Below are positions 28,459-38,215 of a DNA stretch of 60,533 bases, piece after piece. Below the pieces are notes generated by a model. It was given only the letters and a program-made list of their open reading frames with translations. It did no database searches and was not told the DNA's origin. The stretch is from positions 1 through 60,533 of IMG/VR virus record IMGVR_UViG_3300009130_001666; one strand, 5' to 3'. A program made the position numbers and the translations under genes. Position 1 is the first letter of the stretch. The number at the start of each line of letters is the position of its first letter. This DNA comes from a virus.

Positions 28459-28791
28459 ATGGAAGAAAATAAAGAATTACAAGAAGTTGTCATTGACCTT
28501 GATGCTCACGCAAAAGGACAGGTTAATGAAAGTTATTTAAAGATGTTCGGTTGGGCAGTCCAAAAGATCATGGGCACCATGTTTGGTGGTTCCAGGATCC
28601 CTGTCCAGGTAAAAGGAAGTCCGAACCAGGTTCGTGACTTTGCTCGTGTTCTCGGAAGAGAAAAGAAATACTTAGACAAATATAGAAAGTTCGGTCTTGA
28701 CAACCCTCAGACCTACAAGAGCAAGTTCTCTTTGGACTCAGCAGTTAAGAAGTTTCAAAGAAGCACTGGTCTCAAGTGGCCTTTCAAATAA
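28459..28791 (+). CDS. Conserved tail-module protein of unknown function
   Basis: 110 residues from ATG 28459, preferred over 28426 because GGAGG (28447-28451) lies 7 bases upstream. It has two parts: a central MFGWAVQKIMGTMFGG segment followed by VKGSPNQVRDFARVLGREKKYLDKYRKFGLDNP, then a basic end (KFQRSTGLKWPFK). I recall similar small proteins between gp26-like and tape measure genes in T4-like phages but no established function. The CTATTTAT word at 28415-28422 lies just upstream and could start a transcript. Confidence 0.75.
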   Translation: MEENKELQEVVIDLDAHAKGQVNESYLKMFGWAVQKIMGTMFGGSRIPVQVKGSPNQVRDFARVLGREKKYLDKYRKFGLDNPQTYKSKFSLDSAVKKFQRSTGLKWPFK

Positions 28792-28806
28792 TCGGAGGAC
28801 CACTGA

Positions 28807-31164
28807 GTGGCAGACATTAATGATTTAATAAAATCTATAGATAAACTTATCAAGAAGATGGACAGTAAGGGTGATGGCAATTCCTCTGGCCGCTCTTATG
28901 ATTTTGATGAAAAGAACACCAGGTCCTCCACCGACGCAGTAAAAAAGTTCAACGAAGAACTGGAAAAAACGGAAGATCATCAAAAAGCCATTGCGGATAT
29001 CACAAAGATAAGAAATGCTCAAGAAAGTGAAGCACTTCGAAATTACATTGAAGCAGCAAAAGCAGTATCAAATCTCGAAGAAAAATTAAAAGACTTAGAT
29101 CAGAGTTCACCGGATTGGAAGAAGACGAATAATGATCTTCTCGACGCCATCGTAACCCTGGAAAAGGCGGAGGACGCAACAGAGAATCTGACAGGTGCCA
29201 CCAAAAAAACTGCTGATGAACTTATCGAACTAGATCACGCTGCTATTGCTGCTGCCAGTTCTCTCAACGACTTCGCTAAAGCAGCAGAGAAGTCAGTTGA
29301 CGAGCAATACGCAGATGCCATAAAAGACTTTAAAAATGAGTTCCTTGGCATGACAGGTGCAGTCAATTCCACACAGACGACGGTAGGCAAACTTGCTGAA
29401 TCAATGGCGCTTGCCAAGGTTAGCGGCAATAGTTTCATAAAGTCAATGACGGAAAACATCTTGACGATGCAGGGTAGTGCCAATGCTGCAGCATCCGTTG
29501 CCAGCAAATTAAAAGAGGCACTTGCAGTCGGCACAATTGATGTAATGCAGGACTTCGAATCCGGTGTTAGAGGGTTCCAAAGTTCCACAGGTCTGCTGAA
29601 CGCAAGCATCGATGGTGTCACCGAAGCAGGCGATGATTTAGAACAACTTATCGTCAAAAACACGATGGGTGTTCGAAAATATGGTGTGACTATCCAAGAC
29701 ACATCGGCAGCACTTCAGGCATTTACTGCTGAAGGTCTCCTTAGAACAAGTCAGGGACAAGAGGTGCTTCGCGATGGTCAATTGAAAAACATTGCCCTTT
29801 TGAGCAAGTTGGGTGTATCAGCAGAGACAACATCAAAGTCGTTTAAATCTCTCACGATGAATATCGGATTCGATGCCGCCCAGTCAATGACCATAATTTC
29901 TGATCGGATAACTGCCCTTGGTCGTGCCACTGGAGTAGGTGTTGCAGAGATGCAAAGTCGCTTCGCAGAAGCATTGCCAAGACTTTCATTGTATGGAAAA
30001 AGGGCAGTGGACATCTTCGAAGAAGTTCAAGCGAGTGCTACAACACTAGGGGTGTCTGCCGATAGCATCTTAAGTCTCGGAGAAAGTTTCCAGACATTCG
30101 AAGGTGCAGCAGAAGCAGCAGGTCAATTGAACGCAGTTCTTGGTGGGAATCTACTAGATCCAATCGAGATGATGCGACAGTCTTTTGACGATCCTGCAGC
30201 TGCAGCAATGAAGATCCGAGAAGTTTTTCAGCAGTCTCGAAAGTCTATTGAGGGCATGAACTCGATGGAGATTAAGTTTATTGCCGAGAGAATCGGCATG
30301 GACGTCGAGTCTGCAAGAAAGTTCCTGTCCGGACAAATGGACAAAGACGCCGTTACGAAAATTCAAGCAGAGGCAAACATCACCCTCGAAGAGTCAGCGA
30401 GAGAAACTCTCTCGGTGCTCGAAGCAACTCGTGCCCAAGCAGCAGAAGGAAACATGGCAATGCTGGAGAGCATGGAAATGCTCGGTGGCGGAATGTATGA
30501 AACTGCTCGCAGTGTTGCCACTGGTTTCGCTGCTCTCAATAGTGGATTCACGGGTCTCGCAATCGGCGTCGGTGCCTTTGTCACTCAGGCAATTATACAA
30601 TACAGAATTACAAACTCGCAACACCAACAGCAAATGGCGACGCTCAACCAAATTCAAGCAAATACAGCACAAACCGCCGCTGCAACCCAAGCAGACTTAG
30701 TGAACGGCGATGGTGATGGCAACGGACCTACAGGCGGTGCACCGCTCATCGCTGGAGGAGGTCTCATGAAAGCACTCGGCATCGTCGGCGCAGTTGCTGG
30801 ATTGGGTGCCACAGTTTACGGTGCATATCAAATGTCGCAGGGCAAAGTTGATGCTGCCCGTGCCGCAAAAGCACAAGAACATGCAAATCAGGCAGCTCAG
30901 ATGACCCCTCTTGCTCATTTCGCCACGCCAGCAGGACCAACACCCGGACCATCTGTTCCAGGACCAGCAGCACCTGCAGGAGCAAAAGCAGCAGCACGAA
31001 CGAAACAGACAGCACCAAGCACATCTATTGCTGACATGCTCACTGCACAGAGAGACACAAACGCTGCCCTCGGCGGATTGATGACAGAGATCAAAAAGCA
31101 GGGCACCGAACTGACAAAGATTGCAAAGAACACAGGTTCAACTGCATCAAGTTTGAATCAATAG
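28807..31164 (+). CDS. Tail tape measure protein
   Basis: 785 residues from GTG 28807, with GGAGG at 28794-28798. Long predicted coiled coils occupy residues 1-180 (FNEELEKTEDHQKAIADI, ALRNYIEAAKAVSNLEEKL). There are Ala/Gly-rich helices in the middle and two hydrophobic stretches: about 560-600 (ATGFAALNSGFTGLAIGVGAF) split here, and about 650-675 (ALGIVGAVAGLGATVYGAY). These features are typical of proteins that set tail length and later insert into the host membrane. A Pro/Ala-rich linker (PAGPTPGPSVPGPAAPAG) and a short C-terminal helix follow. The position after tube and chaperone genes agrees. Confidence 0.85.
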   Translation: MADINDLIKSIDKLIKKMDSKGDGNSSGRSYDFDEKNTRSSTDAVKKFNEELEKTEDHQKAIADITKIRNAQESEALRNYIEAAKAVSNLEEKLKDLDQSSPDWKKTNNDLLDAIVTLEKAEDATENLTGATKKTADELIELDHAAIAAASSLNDFAKAAEKSVDEQYADAIKDFKNEFLGMTGAVNSTQTTVGKLAESMALAKVSGNSFIKSMTENILTMQGSANAAASVASKLKEALAVGTIDVMQDFESGVRGFQSSTGLLNASIDGVTEAGDDLEQLIVKNTMGVRKYGVTIQDTSAALQAFTAEGLLRTSQGQEVLRDGQLKNIALLSKLGVSAETTSKSFKSLTMNIGFDAAQSMTIISDRITALGRATGVGVAEMQSRFAEALPRLSLYGKRAVDIFEEVQASATTLGVSADSILSLGESFQTFEGAAEAAGQLNAVLGGNLLDPIEMMRQSFDDPAAAAMKIREVFQQSRKSIEGMNSMEIKFIAERIGMDVESARKFLSGQMDKDAVTKIQAEANITLEESARETLSVLEATRAQAAEGNMAMLESMEMLGGGMYETARSVATGFAALNSGFTGLAIGVGAFVTQAIIQYRITNSQHQQQMATLNQIQANTAQTAAATQADLVNGDGDGNGPTGGAPLIAGGGLMKALGIVGAVAGLGATVYGAYQMSQGKVDAARAAKAQEHANQAAQMTPLAHFATPAGPTPGPSVPGPAAPAGAKAAARTKQTAPSTSIADMLTAQRDTNAALGGLMTEIKKQGTELTKIAKNTGSTASSLNQ

Positions 31165-31173
31165 GAAAAAGAC

Positions 31174-31863
31174 ATGGCATCATATGTAAACGTAGAAGAC
31201 ACATTAAAAACACTGTTCCCGCTGAAGATAACGCATTTGCCATCTGACGGCGAACCACTTGAGTTTAAAGCAATGATTACCGTGTTCGAAGACCAGTACA
31301 CTTCTGAGTGGAACACCGAAAATGTCTTTGGTCGCATGGATCCGATTAGAAACTTTAAGGGAACATCGAGAAGTATCACACTTGGATGGGATGTGGTTGC
31401 TGCAGACCTGACCGAGGCAAAGGCCAACATGGACAATTGCTCGACACTACTTGCAATGCTTTATCCTTCTTATGAGGCAACCGGCGATTCGCTCAATCCG
31501 AAGCTAGTCACAGAAAACAAAGAAGGACAAAAGAAATTTCAGAAAAACAATGCAGCACTGATCAAGGCAGCGCCACTTTTTGAACTGAAGTTCGCGAACT
31601 TGATTGCAGATGCCAAAACTGAAGAGAAGGGGTTAATTGGTTCCATCGAGGGACTCGTTTACGCTCCAGACCTTGAGCAAGATTTCTTTTCTGAAGGAAA
31701 AGACCTGTTTCCACAGACAATTAAACTGTCTTTTCAGTTCACTGTAGCACATACTCATCCATTGGGTTGGAACTCTACCGGAAAAGAACAACGACAACCA
31801 AACTTCCCATATAAAACAACTCAAGAAACCAAAAAAGGCCCCAATTCGACGGGAGGACAATAA
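31174..31863 (+). CDS. Baseplate/tail-tube junction protein (gp48/gp54-type), putative
   Basis: 229 residues. Features seen are a tube-protein-like start (FPLKITHLPSDGEPLEFKAMI), NFKGTSRSITLGWDV, a helix ANMDNCSTLLAMLYPSYE, then APLFELKFANLI, GSIEGLVYAP, and a final FPQTIKLSFQFTVAHTHPLGW. The order of strands and helix resembles tail-tube and tube-initiator proteins. It sits between the tape measure and the LysM protein, where tube initiator or baseplate cap proteins are usual. An alternative is another baseplate component. The next gene follows after 3 bases. Confidence 0.5.
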   Translation: MASYVNVEDTLKTLFPLKITHLPSDGEPLEFKAMITVFEDQYTSEWNTENVFGRMDPIRNFKGTSRSITLGWDVVAADLTEAKANMDNCSTLLAMLYPSYEATGDSLNPKLVTENKEGQKKFQKNNAALIKAAPLFELKFANLIADAKTEEKGLIGSIEGLVYAPDLEQDFFSEGKDLFPQTIKLSFQFTVAHTHPLGWNSTGKEQRQPNFPYKTTQETKKGPNSTGGQ

Positions 31864-31866
31864 AAC

Positions 31867-32205
31867 ATGTCTAGATATGATAAGTCGACCGTCAAGGTCA
31901 CAAGAAAAAAGAATATGAACAAGATTCTCAAGGATAGAGATATCAAAGATCGCCTGTACCACTACATGACGACAAGGCAGCAGTCCATCCCTACGGCAAA
32001 TTATGATCAATTAAAGGTTCAGGCACATATATGGAATGTTGGAGATAGATTTTACAAATTAGCAAATACGTATTATAATGATCCTAGACTCTGGTGGATT
32101 ATCGCTTGGTACAACAAAAAACCAACCGAAGGGCATGTTGCCTTGGGGGACAAGATATACATTCCACTTCCACTGGAAGATGTTTTAAGTTTGTGGGAAG
32201 GTTAG
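31867..32205 (+). CDS. LysM-domain baseplate wedge protein (gp53-like)
   Basis: 112 residues. Residues about 48-105 form a LysM-like domain (WNVGDRFYKLANTYYNDPRLWWIIAWYN, then GDKIYIPLP). In contractile phages such a protein (T4 gp53 class) links baseplate parts. The first 45 residues are basic and may be an extended arm. It lies 3 bases after the previous stop and 3 bases before the next start, so the three baseplate genes are probably translated together. Confidence 0.75.
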   Translation: MSRYDKSTVKVTRKKNMNKILKDRDIKDRLYHYMTTRQQSIPTANYDQLKVQAHIWNVGDRFYKLANTYYNDPRLWWIIAWYNKKPTEGHVALGDKIYIPLPLEDVLSLWEG

Positions 32206-32208
32206 AGA

Positions 32209-35200
32209 ATGTCGATAGAATTTTCGAAATTTACAGATCCAGAATGGAGTGTCGTCAACATCACCGACTGGGGTGATGACATCACATATGAAGACTCCAA
32301 TACTTATTATAGAGGGGTCTACGTTGAGACCCCAGAGGAATTGATTCCAGATCCAGGTCTCAAAAGCACCGTTCCCGACGCTGCCTCAAGATGCAAGATC
32401 TATCACCTTGTAGTCCAGGTCGGCAGCAAGACCCGCCTAAAAGAACTGAATGATCAACCAAGCGAACGCGAAAAGGTCCTTGAATACGCCGCCGAAAACT
32501 TAATTCCTCAAGTAGAGGGGCATTCTGATAAGTATCAAGAGAAATACATTGTTCACGAAATGCTTCGTGCACATCGCTCCGGTCCTGCCAAAGTGGGCAA
32601 CATAGGGTTTCCACAACTGGGGAGAGGCAAAACTTGGCACTCACCAGAGACATGGAGAGAAGATTTTCTCGATCCCGCCAACCAACTCGACGAGCAGTCC
32701 GGTGCAAACCTTGGGACGAACATTGCAACTTTCTTTTTTTCTTTTAGAGTGTATGAGATCATCCCTGTCTCCAAGGCAAAACTGGAAAGGATCGCCAAAG
32801 CAGCATCTCTAGACCCGCCCACCGGACTCTTCCCATTTGGTTCCGGCGCTGAAAGCACGTGGCAGCGACAATCTCTAACAAGTTTTAAAAACAACCTGAA
32901 AAGACTTGTGCCCCCCGACATTTCTACATTTCCAAATTTAAAAGATGCGGACAAATCACATGTTCTTGTCGAACCAGATGGCATAACGGCAAATTTTCCT
33001 GCCTACTACTTGAGCATGACAAGGGACGACCTCGCCGCCCTAGAAAACCAGCGAAACAGAGAAGAATTTGATAAAACAGGCAAAAGACCTTCAGAAACTA
33101 GAAAAGAAAAACTCGCAGCCCATGCAAAAGCAGCAGAGCGAAAAAGAAAACTAGAGGAATTCAAAAAAGACAAAGAATCAGAAGCGGCACTTGTTCTCAA
33201 TAACGCCTTAGAACTGGCAAAAAGAAGAAGAAAGTTGAGAAAAGAAAAGGGGCAAATACACAAGAACTTTGCATGTTTCGATTTTAAAGATTCCGACCTC
33301 GAAGTTCGCCTTGACGACATTGGTTCCGTCGTCTCTGCGCCAAAGAACATGGCAGCATTCTTTGAGGATCTTCGACCAATTCACTACTCCGCACTAATAC
33401 CGAGAGTCAGGATCTACAAAGATCAGGTTGATTCTCCAAACAAGTCCAAGAACTTACTAGAATATGAATTTGAAGAGTATTTCGACATCACCAGTGCCGG
33501 CAACTCTGCGGGTATTCTTAAAAACCTGTATGCGACATCCAACGGTGTGAATGTGACATCATTTGACTGGAATTACACAGGAAAAGATCCATATCAGGCA
33601 TCCACGATTATCATGGTTGACATCAAGTTCCGAGCACAAAACATCGACGTCCTCTATGAACCTCGAACTTTTATCGACAAAGACGGCAAGTCAACAAAGT
33701 ATAAATTCGCAGACCTGATGATTCCTGGTTTCCTCAACACTCAAGACGACGGCGTGAGAGACGAAAAGACCTCCACCGCCCTGAGAACAGTTGTTGAATA
33801 CTCGGTTAACGAAAGTGACGGCATTTGGGAAGGGTACGAAGACCTTAAAAATGTCATCAAAAGCATGAGAACGGAAATGTCCCTCTATTTGATGAACTAT
33901 GAAATAGACCTGCAAGACACAGGGACTGTCGTCATCAGTGCTCGTTACACCGGACGCCTAAATTCTGATTTTGAAGATCCCAAGAAGTCTGTCTTGGGGC
34001 AACTCCCCGCCGCAAAAGACAATTCAGGGAAATATTTTAAAGAGAGAAAATTGGCACGAAAACAGATCGATATTGATAAGAAAAAGGTCGACCGACTGTC
34101 ACGCGAAATACAGGAACTTAAAGAAACAAAGGCATATGCCGCTAATGCCACCAGTAAGACCGTTGAAGAGCAGGGCAAAGAAATTCAAAAGAGAAAAACA
34201 GAAAAGATTAACCTCGAAGCAGGCATTGCCGAGAGTGATAGAAAGTTTAGGTTTGATCTAGAGGAAAAGGATGCCTATGAACTTTTTGCATCAGAACTGA
34301 GTACAAAAATAATTTATAGAGACTTCGCTTCAGAGATCTTAAAAAAGATTCAGGTTTCCCCTGTCAGCATTGTCACCAAAAAACTAGCAGGGCAACTTAA
34401 TTCATATCAAGAAGACGCCTCCGCATCTCGCCAGCAACACCGCAATAAGAGTTTCTCTGAGACCATAGTTAATTTACCTGAAAACGAAGATACTCGCCAG
34501 AAGGCCCAAGAGAATTTTAATGCCATCAAGGGTTCCCTTTTGCCAACTTACGACGACGAGAACTACTACATTAAGTATGTGTACTTCGGCGACATTGTAG
34601 AGCATGCAATTGCTTCCTTTCTCAAAAACAAACTCCAAGATCCGTTTGATGCTAACGACGTCCGCATTGCCCTTGGACCTGTTGATTTTCTGGAAAATAT
34701 CAATGACCACGGCGTGGCACCTTTGGTCATTAAGCAGGAATATGTTGATGAATCCGCAGCGTTAAGGGAGAAGGTTCGCGAAATCGCCGCAACAACCGAT
34801 CTGGAACCTCACGAGATCGCGGAACGATTCCTCGACGTCACACCCGAAGAGATCGAGGAAATGCTAATGCCAGAAGAGATGCAGGGTGATTCGGTTACTG
34901 AAAGGTCTCTTGCGAATCTTCGTGGAGACACTAACGCTGCCCCACTTAAGCACAGAATCAATATTGCAGACATTCCAATATCTGTAAACCTTCTTTTGGA
35001 CCACTTTAACGACAAAATCGTTCAAGGAGGAAAACAGAACTACACTTTATCGAACTTCCTCAGAGATTCCTTCTTGGAACTGATTCAGAAGCAGTTTACA
35101 GTGGATAGCGAGCATGCCCTTATGAAAAAACAGACAATCACTGTTGGCGGTTATTCAAGTTTTATCACAACGATTGAGAACAAGAACGATAAAAAAGATG

Positions 35201-35814
35201 CTCTTGGTTTTAAATTCGTCACAAGGGACGACATCAGGGGAAAGAAGGGTGAAACAGGAAAGTTCGCTGTCTGGAGTCCTGACCTCAAGACAGGTCCAAA
35301 TGCAGACAACCTGGTTTACTTGACAGGGTTAAAAGAAAATGGTAAACTACCAATAGTAACTCATAAGTCAAATTATCACGAAGCGAACAGTACAACAAGT
35401 TATTTGTTCATTTACGGGAAGGACAGAGGCGAGGTCACCAGGGCAAACAAGACAAAGAAACAAGACCTCGAAGATGGCATCTATCACCTCAAGGTTGGTG
35501 CAGAAGCGGGAGCAGTTAAGGACATTTCTCTTAAAACCGCATCATCTGCAACTTACGAGGCAATGACCCTGCAGATTGCAGACAAGAAGGGTCAACCAAT
35601 CTCTCGTCGCGTTTACGATGCCACGGTAACACTGCACGGAACGCCGTTCGTGATACCGGGTCAGGTTGTTTACATCAACCCTGCTGCTTTCGGTACAGAA
35701 AAGCACCTAAAAGACCTCGGTCTGGTTGGTTACTTTCTTGTCATCAGTGTATCCAACAGTATCAGCGAAGGCAGATACGAAACAGTGCTAGAATGCAAGT
35801 TTACGGGGAATTAA
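32209..35814 (+). CDS. Large baseplate hub protein
   Basis: 1201 residues. The final 70 residues (VTLHGTPFVIPGQVVYINP, FLVISVSNSISEGRYETVLECKF) resemble the end of hub proteins of the gp27/late-control-D type. Two very charged, helical insertions stand out: residues about 275-350 (NREEFDKTGKRPSETRKEKL and further Lys/Glu/Arg helices) and about 610-690 (KQIDIDKKKVDRLSREIQEL). There is a small amphipathic motif near 865 (HEIAERFLDVTPEEIEEML). Much larger than T4 gp27 (391), so this is either a fused hub or hub plus spike-bearing regions. No lysozyme motif was recognised. Hub identity is an inference from position and the C-terminus. Confidence 0.55.
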   Translation: MSIEFSKFTDPEWSVVNITDWGDDITYEDSNTYYRGVYVETPEELIPDPGLKSTVPDAASRCKIYHLVVQVGSKTRLKELNDQPSEREKVLEYAAENLIPQVEGHSDKYQEKYIVHEMLRAHRSGPAKVGNIGFPQLGRGKTWHSPETWREDFLDPANQLDEQSGANLGTNIATFFFSFRVYEIIPVSKAKLERIAKAASLDPPTGLFPFGSGAESTWQRQSLTSFKNNLKRLVPPDISTFPNLKDADKSHVLVEPDGITANFPAYYLSMTRDDLAALENQRNREEFDKTGKRPSETRKEKLAAHAKAAERKRKLEEFKKDKESEAALVLNNALELAKRRRKLRKEKGQIHKNFACFDFKDSDLEVRLDDIGSVVSAPKNMAAFFEDLRPIHYSALIPRVRIYKDQVDSPNKSKNLLEYEFEEYFDITSAGNSAGILKNLYATSNGVNVTSFDWNYTGKDPYQASTIIMVDIKFRAQNIDVLYEPRTFIDKDGKSTKYKFADLMIPGFLNTQDDGVRDEKTSTALRTVVEYSVNESDGIWEGYEDLKNVIKSMRTEMSLYLMNYEIDLQDTGTVVISARYTGRLNSDFEDPKKSVLGQLPAAKDNSGKYFKERKLARKQIDIDKKKVDRLSREIQELKETKAYAANATSKTVEEQGKEIQKRKTEKINLEAGIAESDRKFRFDLEEKDAYELFASELSTKIIYRDFASEILKKIQVSPVSIVTKKLAGQLNSYQEDASASRQQHRNKSFSETIVNLPENEDTRQKAQENFNAIKGSLLPTYDDENYYIKYVYFGDIVEHAIASFLKNKLQDPFDANDVRIALGPVDFLENINDHGVAPLVIKQEYVDESAALREKVREIAATTDLEPHEIAERFLDVTPEEIEEMLMPEEMQGDSVTERSLANLRGDTNAAPLKHRINIADIPISVNLLLDHFNDKIVQGGKQNYTLSNFLRDSFLELIQKQFTVDSEHALMKKQTITVGGYSSFITTIENKNDKKDALGFKFVTRDDIRGKKGETGKFAVWSPDLKTGPNADNLVYLTGLKENGKLPIVTHKSNYHEANSTTSYLFIYGKDRGEVTRANKTKKQDLEDGIYHLKVGAEAGAVKDISLKTASSATYEAMTLQIADKKGQPISRRVYDATVTLHGTPFVIPGQVVYINPAAFGTEKHLKDLGLVGYFLVISVSNSISEGRYETVLECKFTGN

Positions 35815-35817
35815 TAA

Positions 35818-36999
35818 ATGGTATTAAATCCAAAAGGCAAAAATAACATGGGAGCACGTGCTGCATATTACTCCAGAGGTATAATGGAGGATTATATGGA
35901 CGAAACAGCAGAGGTCGACCAAAGTGTATCATTTATCGATTTGCGCAAAAAGGCACTCTATGGAAAAATGAACCTAGAGAACAAAGTTGTCTGCCCAAAC
36001 CTTAATTTCATGAAACCTAGCGCCATTGGCGGGTATGTAACTTTTGACTTTGTTGACGACGCAATTTCTGACCTTAAAGAAGCAATTAAAAATGGTCTAC
36101 AGAATGGTGGAATCCGCAAAGGCAGTGTTTTTGCAGGTTTTGAACCCGTTGCCCTCAAGAACGATTGGCGAGGAGAGTACAGAGACTATCTAAACTCAGC
36201 AAAGACTGGTTTTCGAGACACTTTTCTAGAATCACCACTCAGAAGATCCCGCATTGAACGCTTTTCTGACTTTTTGCCCGTTTTTGCTGAATTCGCAGCA
36301 CTCAATTTACCAGACTTTCCAATAACCTTTTCCAGGTACTGGGTTTCCCGCCAAGTTGACCCTGGATTTACCGGTTTGGCATTTTCTGTGGCACAAGAGA
36401 AATTTGGTGATGACGCAATATCTGTTGAGAAGTACCTTGGCGACTTATCTTACAATGCTTTTGCTCGCGAGGCACAAAATCATGGTTTTATCATGGATCG
36501 CCACTCACCCTTCCGACTGGTTGTCAACTTCAGTTCCGCAAAAATGCAGGAATACATGAAAAACCGTGATATATTGAATTTGAAGGATTTCTTCAAGAAA
36601 AGAACAGTTGAACCTCTCCTTGCAGAGTTTAACGAATTGGTCATGTTTGTCTCATCTCTATATCCAGAACTTCTTGGCGATTTTGACCCATTGGTTGACA
36701 TCTGCTATAAGAACGGAAAAACAACCCACAGAATGCGACAGAGAGAAACATTCAATCCCACCAGTCTTGAGCAATGCTTGGCAATGGGTAGTGTTTCCAA
36801 GTGGTTAAGACTCTATGCTTTTATTAAGGCACACGAGGTGAACAAAAAAATTACTCAACGAGAGTTCGACAAAATCGTATCAAAAGCAATATCGATGAAT
36901 AAAAACCTTGACATCATCGCTTCTTTGGTGTATATTAATGAAGAGTTCAATTCTGCGCTCTCTTATAAGAACGGCATAAAACCCCAAATTGTATTTTAG
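35818..36999 (+). CDS. Unrecognised structural-region protein
   Basis: 393 residues; I do not recognise a family. It has a soluble, mixed alpha/beta look with distinctive segments ALYGKMNLENKVVCPNLNFM, FPITFSRYWVSRQVDPGFTG, PFRLVVNFSSAKMQEYM and RTVEPLLAEFNELVMFVSSL. No signal peptide or membrane segment is visible. It starts 3 bases after the hub gene (TAATAAATG) and ends 7 bases before the polymerase gene, so it may be a baseplate or wedge component, or the first protein of the replication cluster. Position favours a virion protein. Confidence 0.6.
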   Translation: MVLNPKGKNNMGARAAYYSRGIMEDYMDETAEVDQSVSFIDLRKKALYGKMNLENKVVCPNLNFMKPSAIGGYVTFDFVDDAISDLKEAIKNGLQNGGIRKGSVFAGFEPVALKNDWRGEYRDYLNSAKTGFRDTFLESPLRRSRIERFSDFLPVFAEFAALNLPDFPITFSRYWVSRQVDPGFTGLAFSVAQEKFGDDAISVEKYLGDLSYNAFAREAQNHGFIMDRHSPFRLVVNFSSAKMQEYMKNRDILNLKDFFKKRTVEPLLAEFNELVMFVSSLYPELLGDFDPLVDICYKNGKTTHRMRQRETFNPTSLEQCLAMGSVSKWLRLYAFIKAHEVNKKITQREFDKIVSKAISMNKNLDIIASLVYINEEFNSALSYKNGIKPQIVF

Positions 37000-37006
37000 G
37001 TGGTAA

Positions 37007-38215
37007 ATGAAACATTTCGTAACCCTTGACGACAAATCAGAGTGCGTTGGGGTCTATTGCGACGGTGAATTGCATTTTGATAGCATTCCCGAAGACCTTA
37101 CGCATACTTGGTGCCACACCGATTCGCTAAAGACCATTGGCGCATCTAAGGTGGAGTATGCCAACCTGTATTGTCAGGGCAAAACACTGGAACAAGTGTG
37201 TCCGAAAGACATGAGATCTCGTTGGGAGAAGATAAACAAGAGAATGGCAGCATACTTCAGTTCATTTATCGAGGCAAAGGTTGATTTGAGCGAAAATTGC
37301 TTTTTTGACCTCATTCCGAAGCAGTATTTGACAGAGTATTGTGACCTCAAGACGAGAATCGTTAAATCCGTGTTCGCAGAGCATGATAAGCCCCAAAATT
37401 ATGATTTATTGAAAGATTTGGTGGTGATGGTCGGGGACATCAAAAAAAGAAAAATAACCCTCGATATGGCATCTCTGAGAAAGCAGGCACACAAGAGGAG
37501 AGCAAGGGATCTTTTGAAGTCTTTTAAAGAAAAGAGCAAGACAAACTTTATTGTATATGATCCTTTTAAGACAAAGACAGGCAGACTTGCGGTAAAATCA
37601 GGAAGTTTCCCAATACTTAATTTAGACAAGGAATTCCGCACTGTCGTTTTGCCCGAAAACGATCTGCTCTTGGAACTCGATTACAATGCTGCAGAGATTC
37701 GCGTTTTGCTCGCCTTGGCAGGCATGGAACAACCAGAAGGAGACATTCATCAGTGGCACGCTTCACATCTCAACGTATCAAGAGAAAGAGCGAAAGAACT
37801 CGTGCTATCGTGGCTGTATGGCTCGAAGACCTCCGATATTGGAGAAAATATACAAAAGCTTTACGACAAGGACAAGATCCTGACCTCTTTTTACAACCGC
37901 CAGGAAGATTCAGTTACCACCCCAATGGGGAGGACGATCAAGACTGATGACTTCCGAGCCTTAAACCACCTCGTGCAGTCAACCACTGCAGATATGGTTT
38001 TTGAGCAGATGGCAAAGGTCTACAGGCACCTTCAAGGTAAAGAGAGTTTTATCAAGTTTTGTTTGCACGATTCTATTGTAATTGATCTTAAAAAAGAAGA
38101 TTTAGATGGTATAATGGATCTTGTGGATCTTTTTTCGAATACCAGATTCGGAAGAATCAGGGTCGGCGCAAGTGCCGGTAAAAACTTTGGAAATATGAAA
38201 AAGTTGGAGATTTAA
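37007..38215 (+). CDS. Family A DNA polymerase domain, no exonuclease domain
   Basis: 402 residues. The C-terminal 220 hold the Pol I palm and fingers motifs: TGRLAVKSGSFPILNL; motif A LLLELDYNAAEIRVLLALAG, with catalytic Asp at DYNAAE; motif B (O helix) RERAKELVLSWLYG, keeping Arg, Lys and Tyr; a RALNHLVQSTTADMV helix; and motif C FCLHDSIVI, where the usual HDE is HDS. The first 180 residues show no 3'-5' exonuclease motif and are unlike standard Pol I, which is over 800 residues. It is probably an accessory or lesion/primer-processing polymerase, given the DnaE at 51533. RBS AGGTGG; its stop overlaps the next start. Confidence 0.85.
   Translation: MKHFVTLDDKSECVGVYCDGELHFDSIPEDLTHTWCHTDSLKTIGASKVEYANLYCQGKTLEQVCPKDMRSRWEKINKRMAAYFSSFIEAKVDLSENCFFDLIPKQYLTEYCDLKTRIVKSVFAEHDKPQNYDLLKDLVVMVGDIKKRKITLDMASLRKQAHKRRARDLLKSFKEKSKTNFIVYDPFKTKTGRLAVKSGSFPILNLDKEFRTVVLPENDLLLELDYNAAEIRVLLALAGMEQPEGDIHQWHASHLNVSRERAKELVLSWLYGSKTSDIGENIQKLYDKDKILTSFYNRQEDSVTTPMGRTIKTDDFRALNHLVQSTTADMVFEQMAKVYRHLQGKESFIKFCLHDSIVIDLKKEDLDGIMDLVDLFSNTRFGRIRVGASAGKNFGNMKKLEI

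Noticed and set aside
38110-38115. TATAAT inside the family A polymerase gene as a promoter
   Set aside because: No good -35 at proper spacing.
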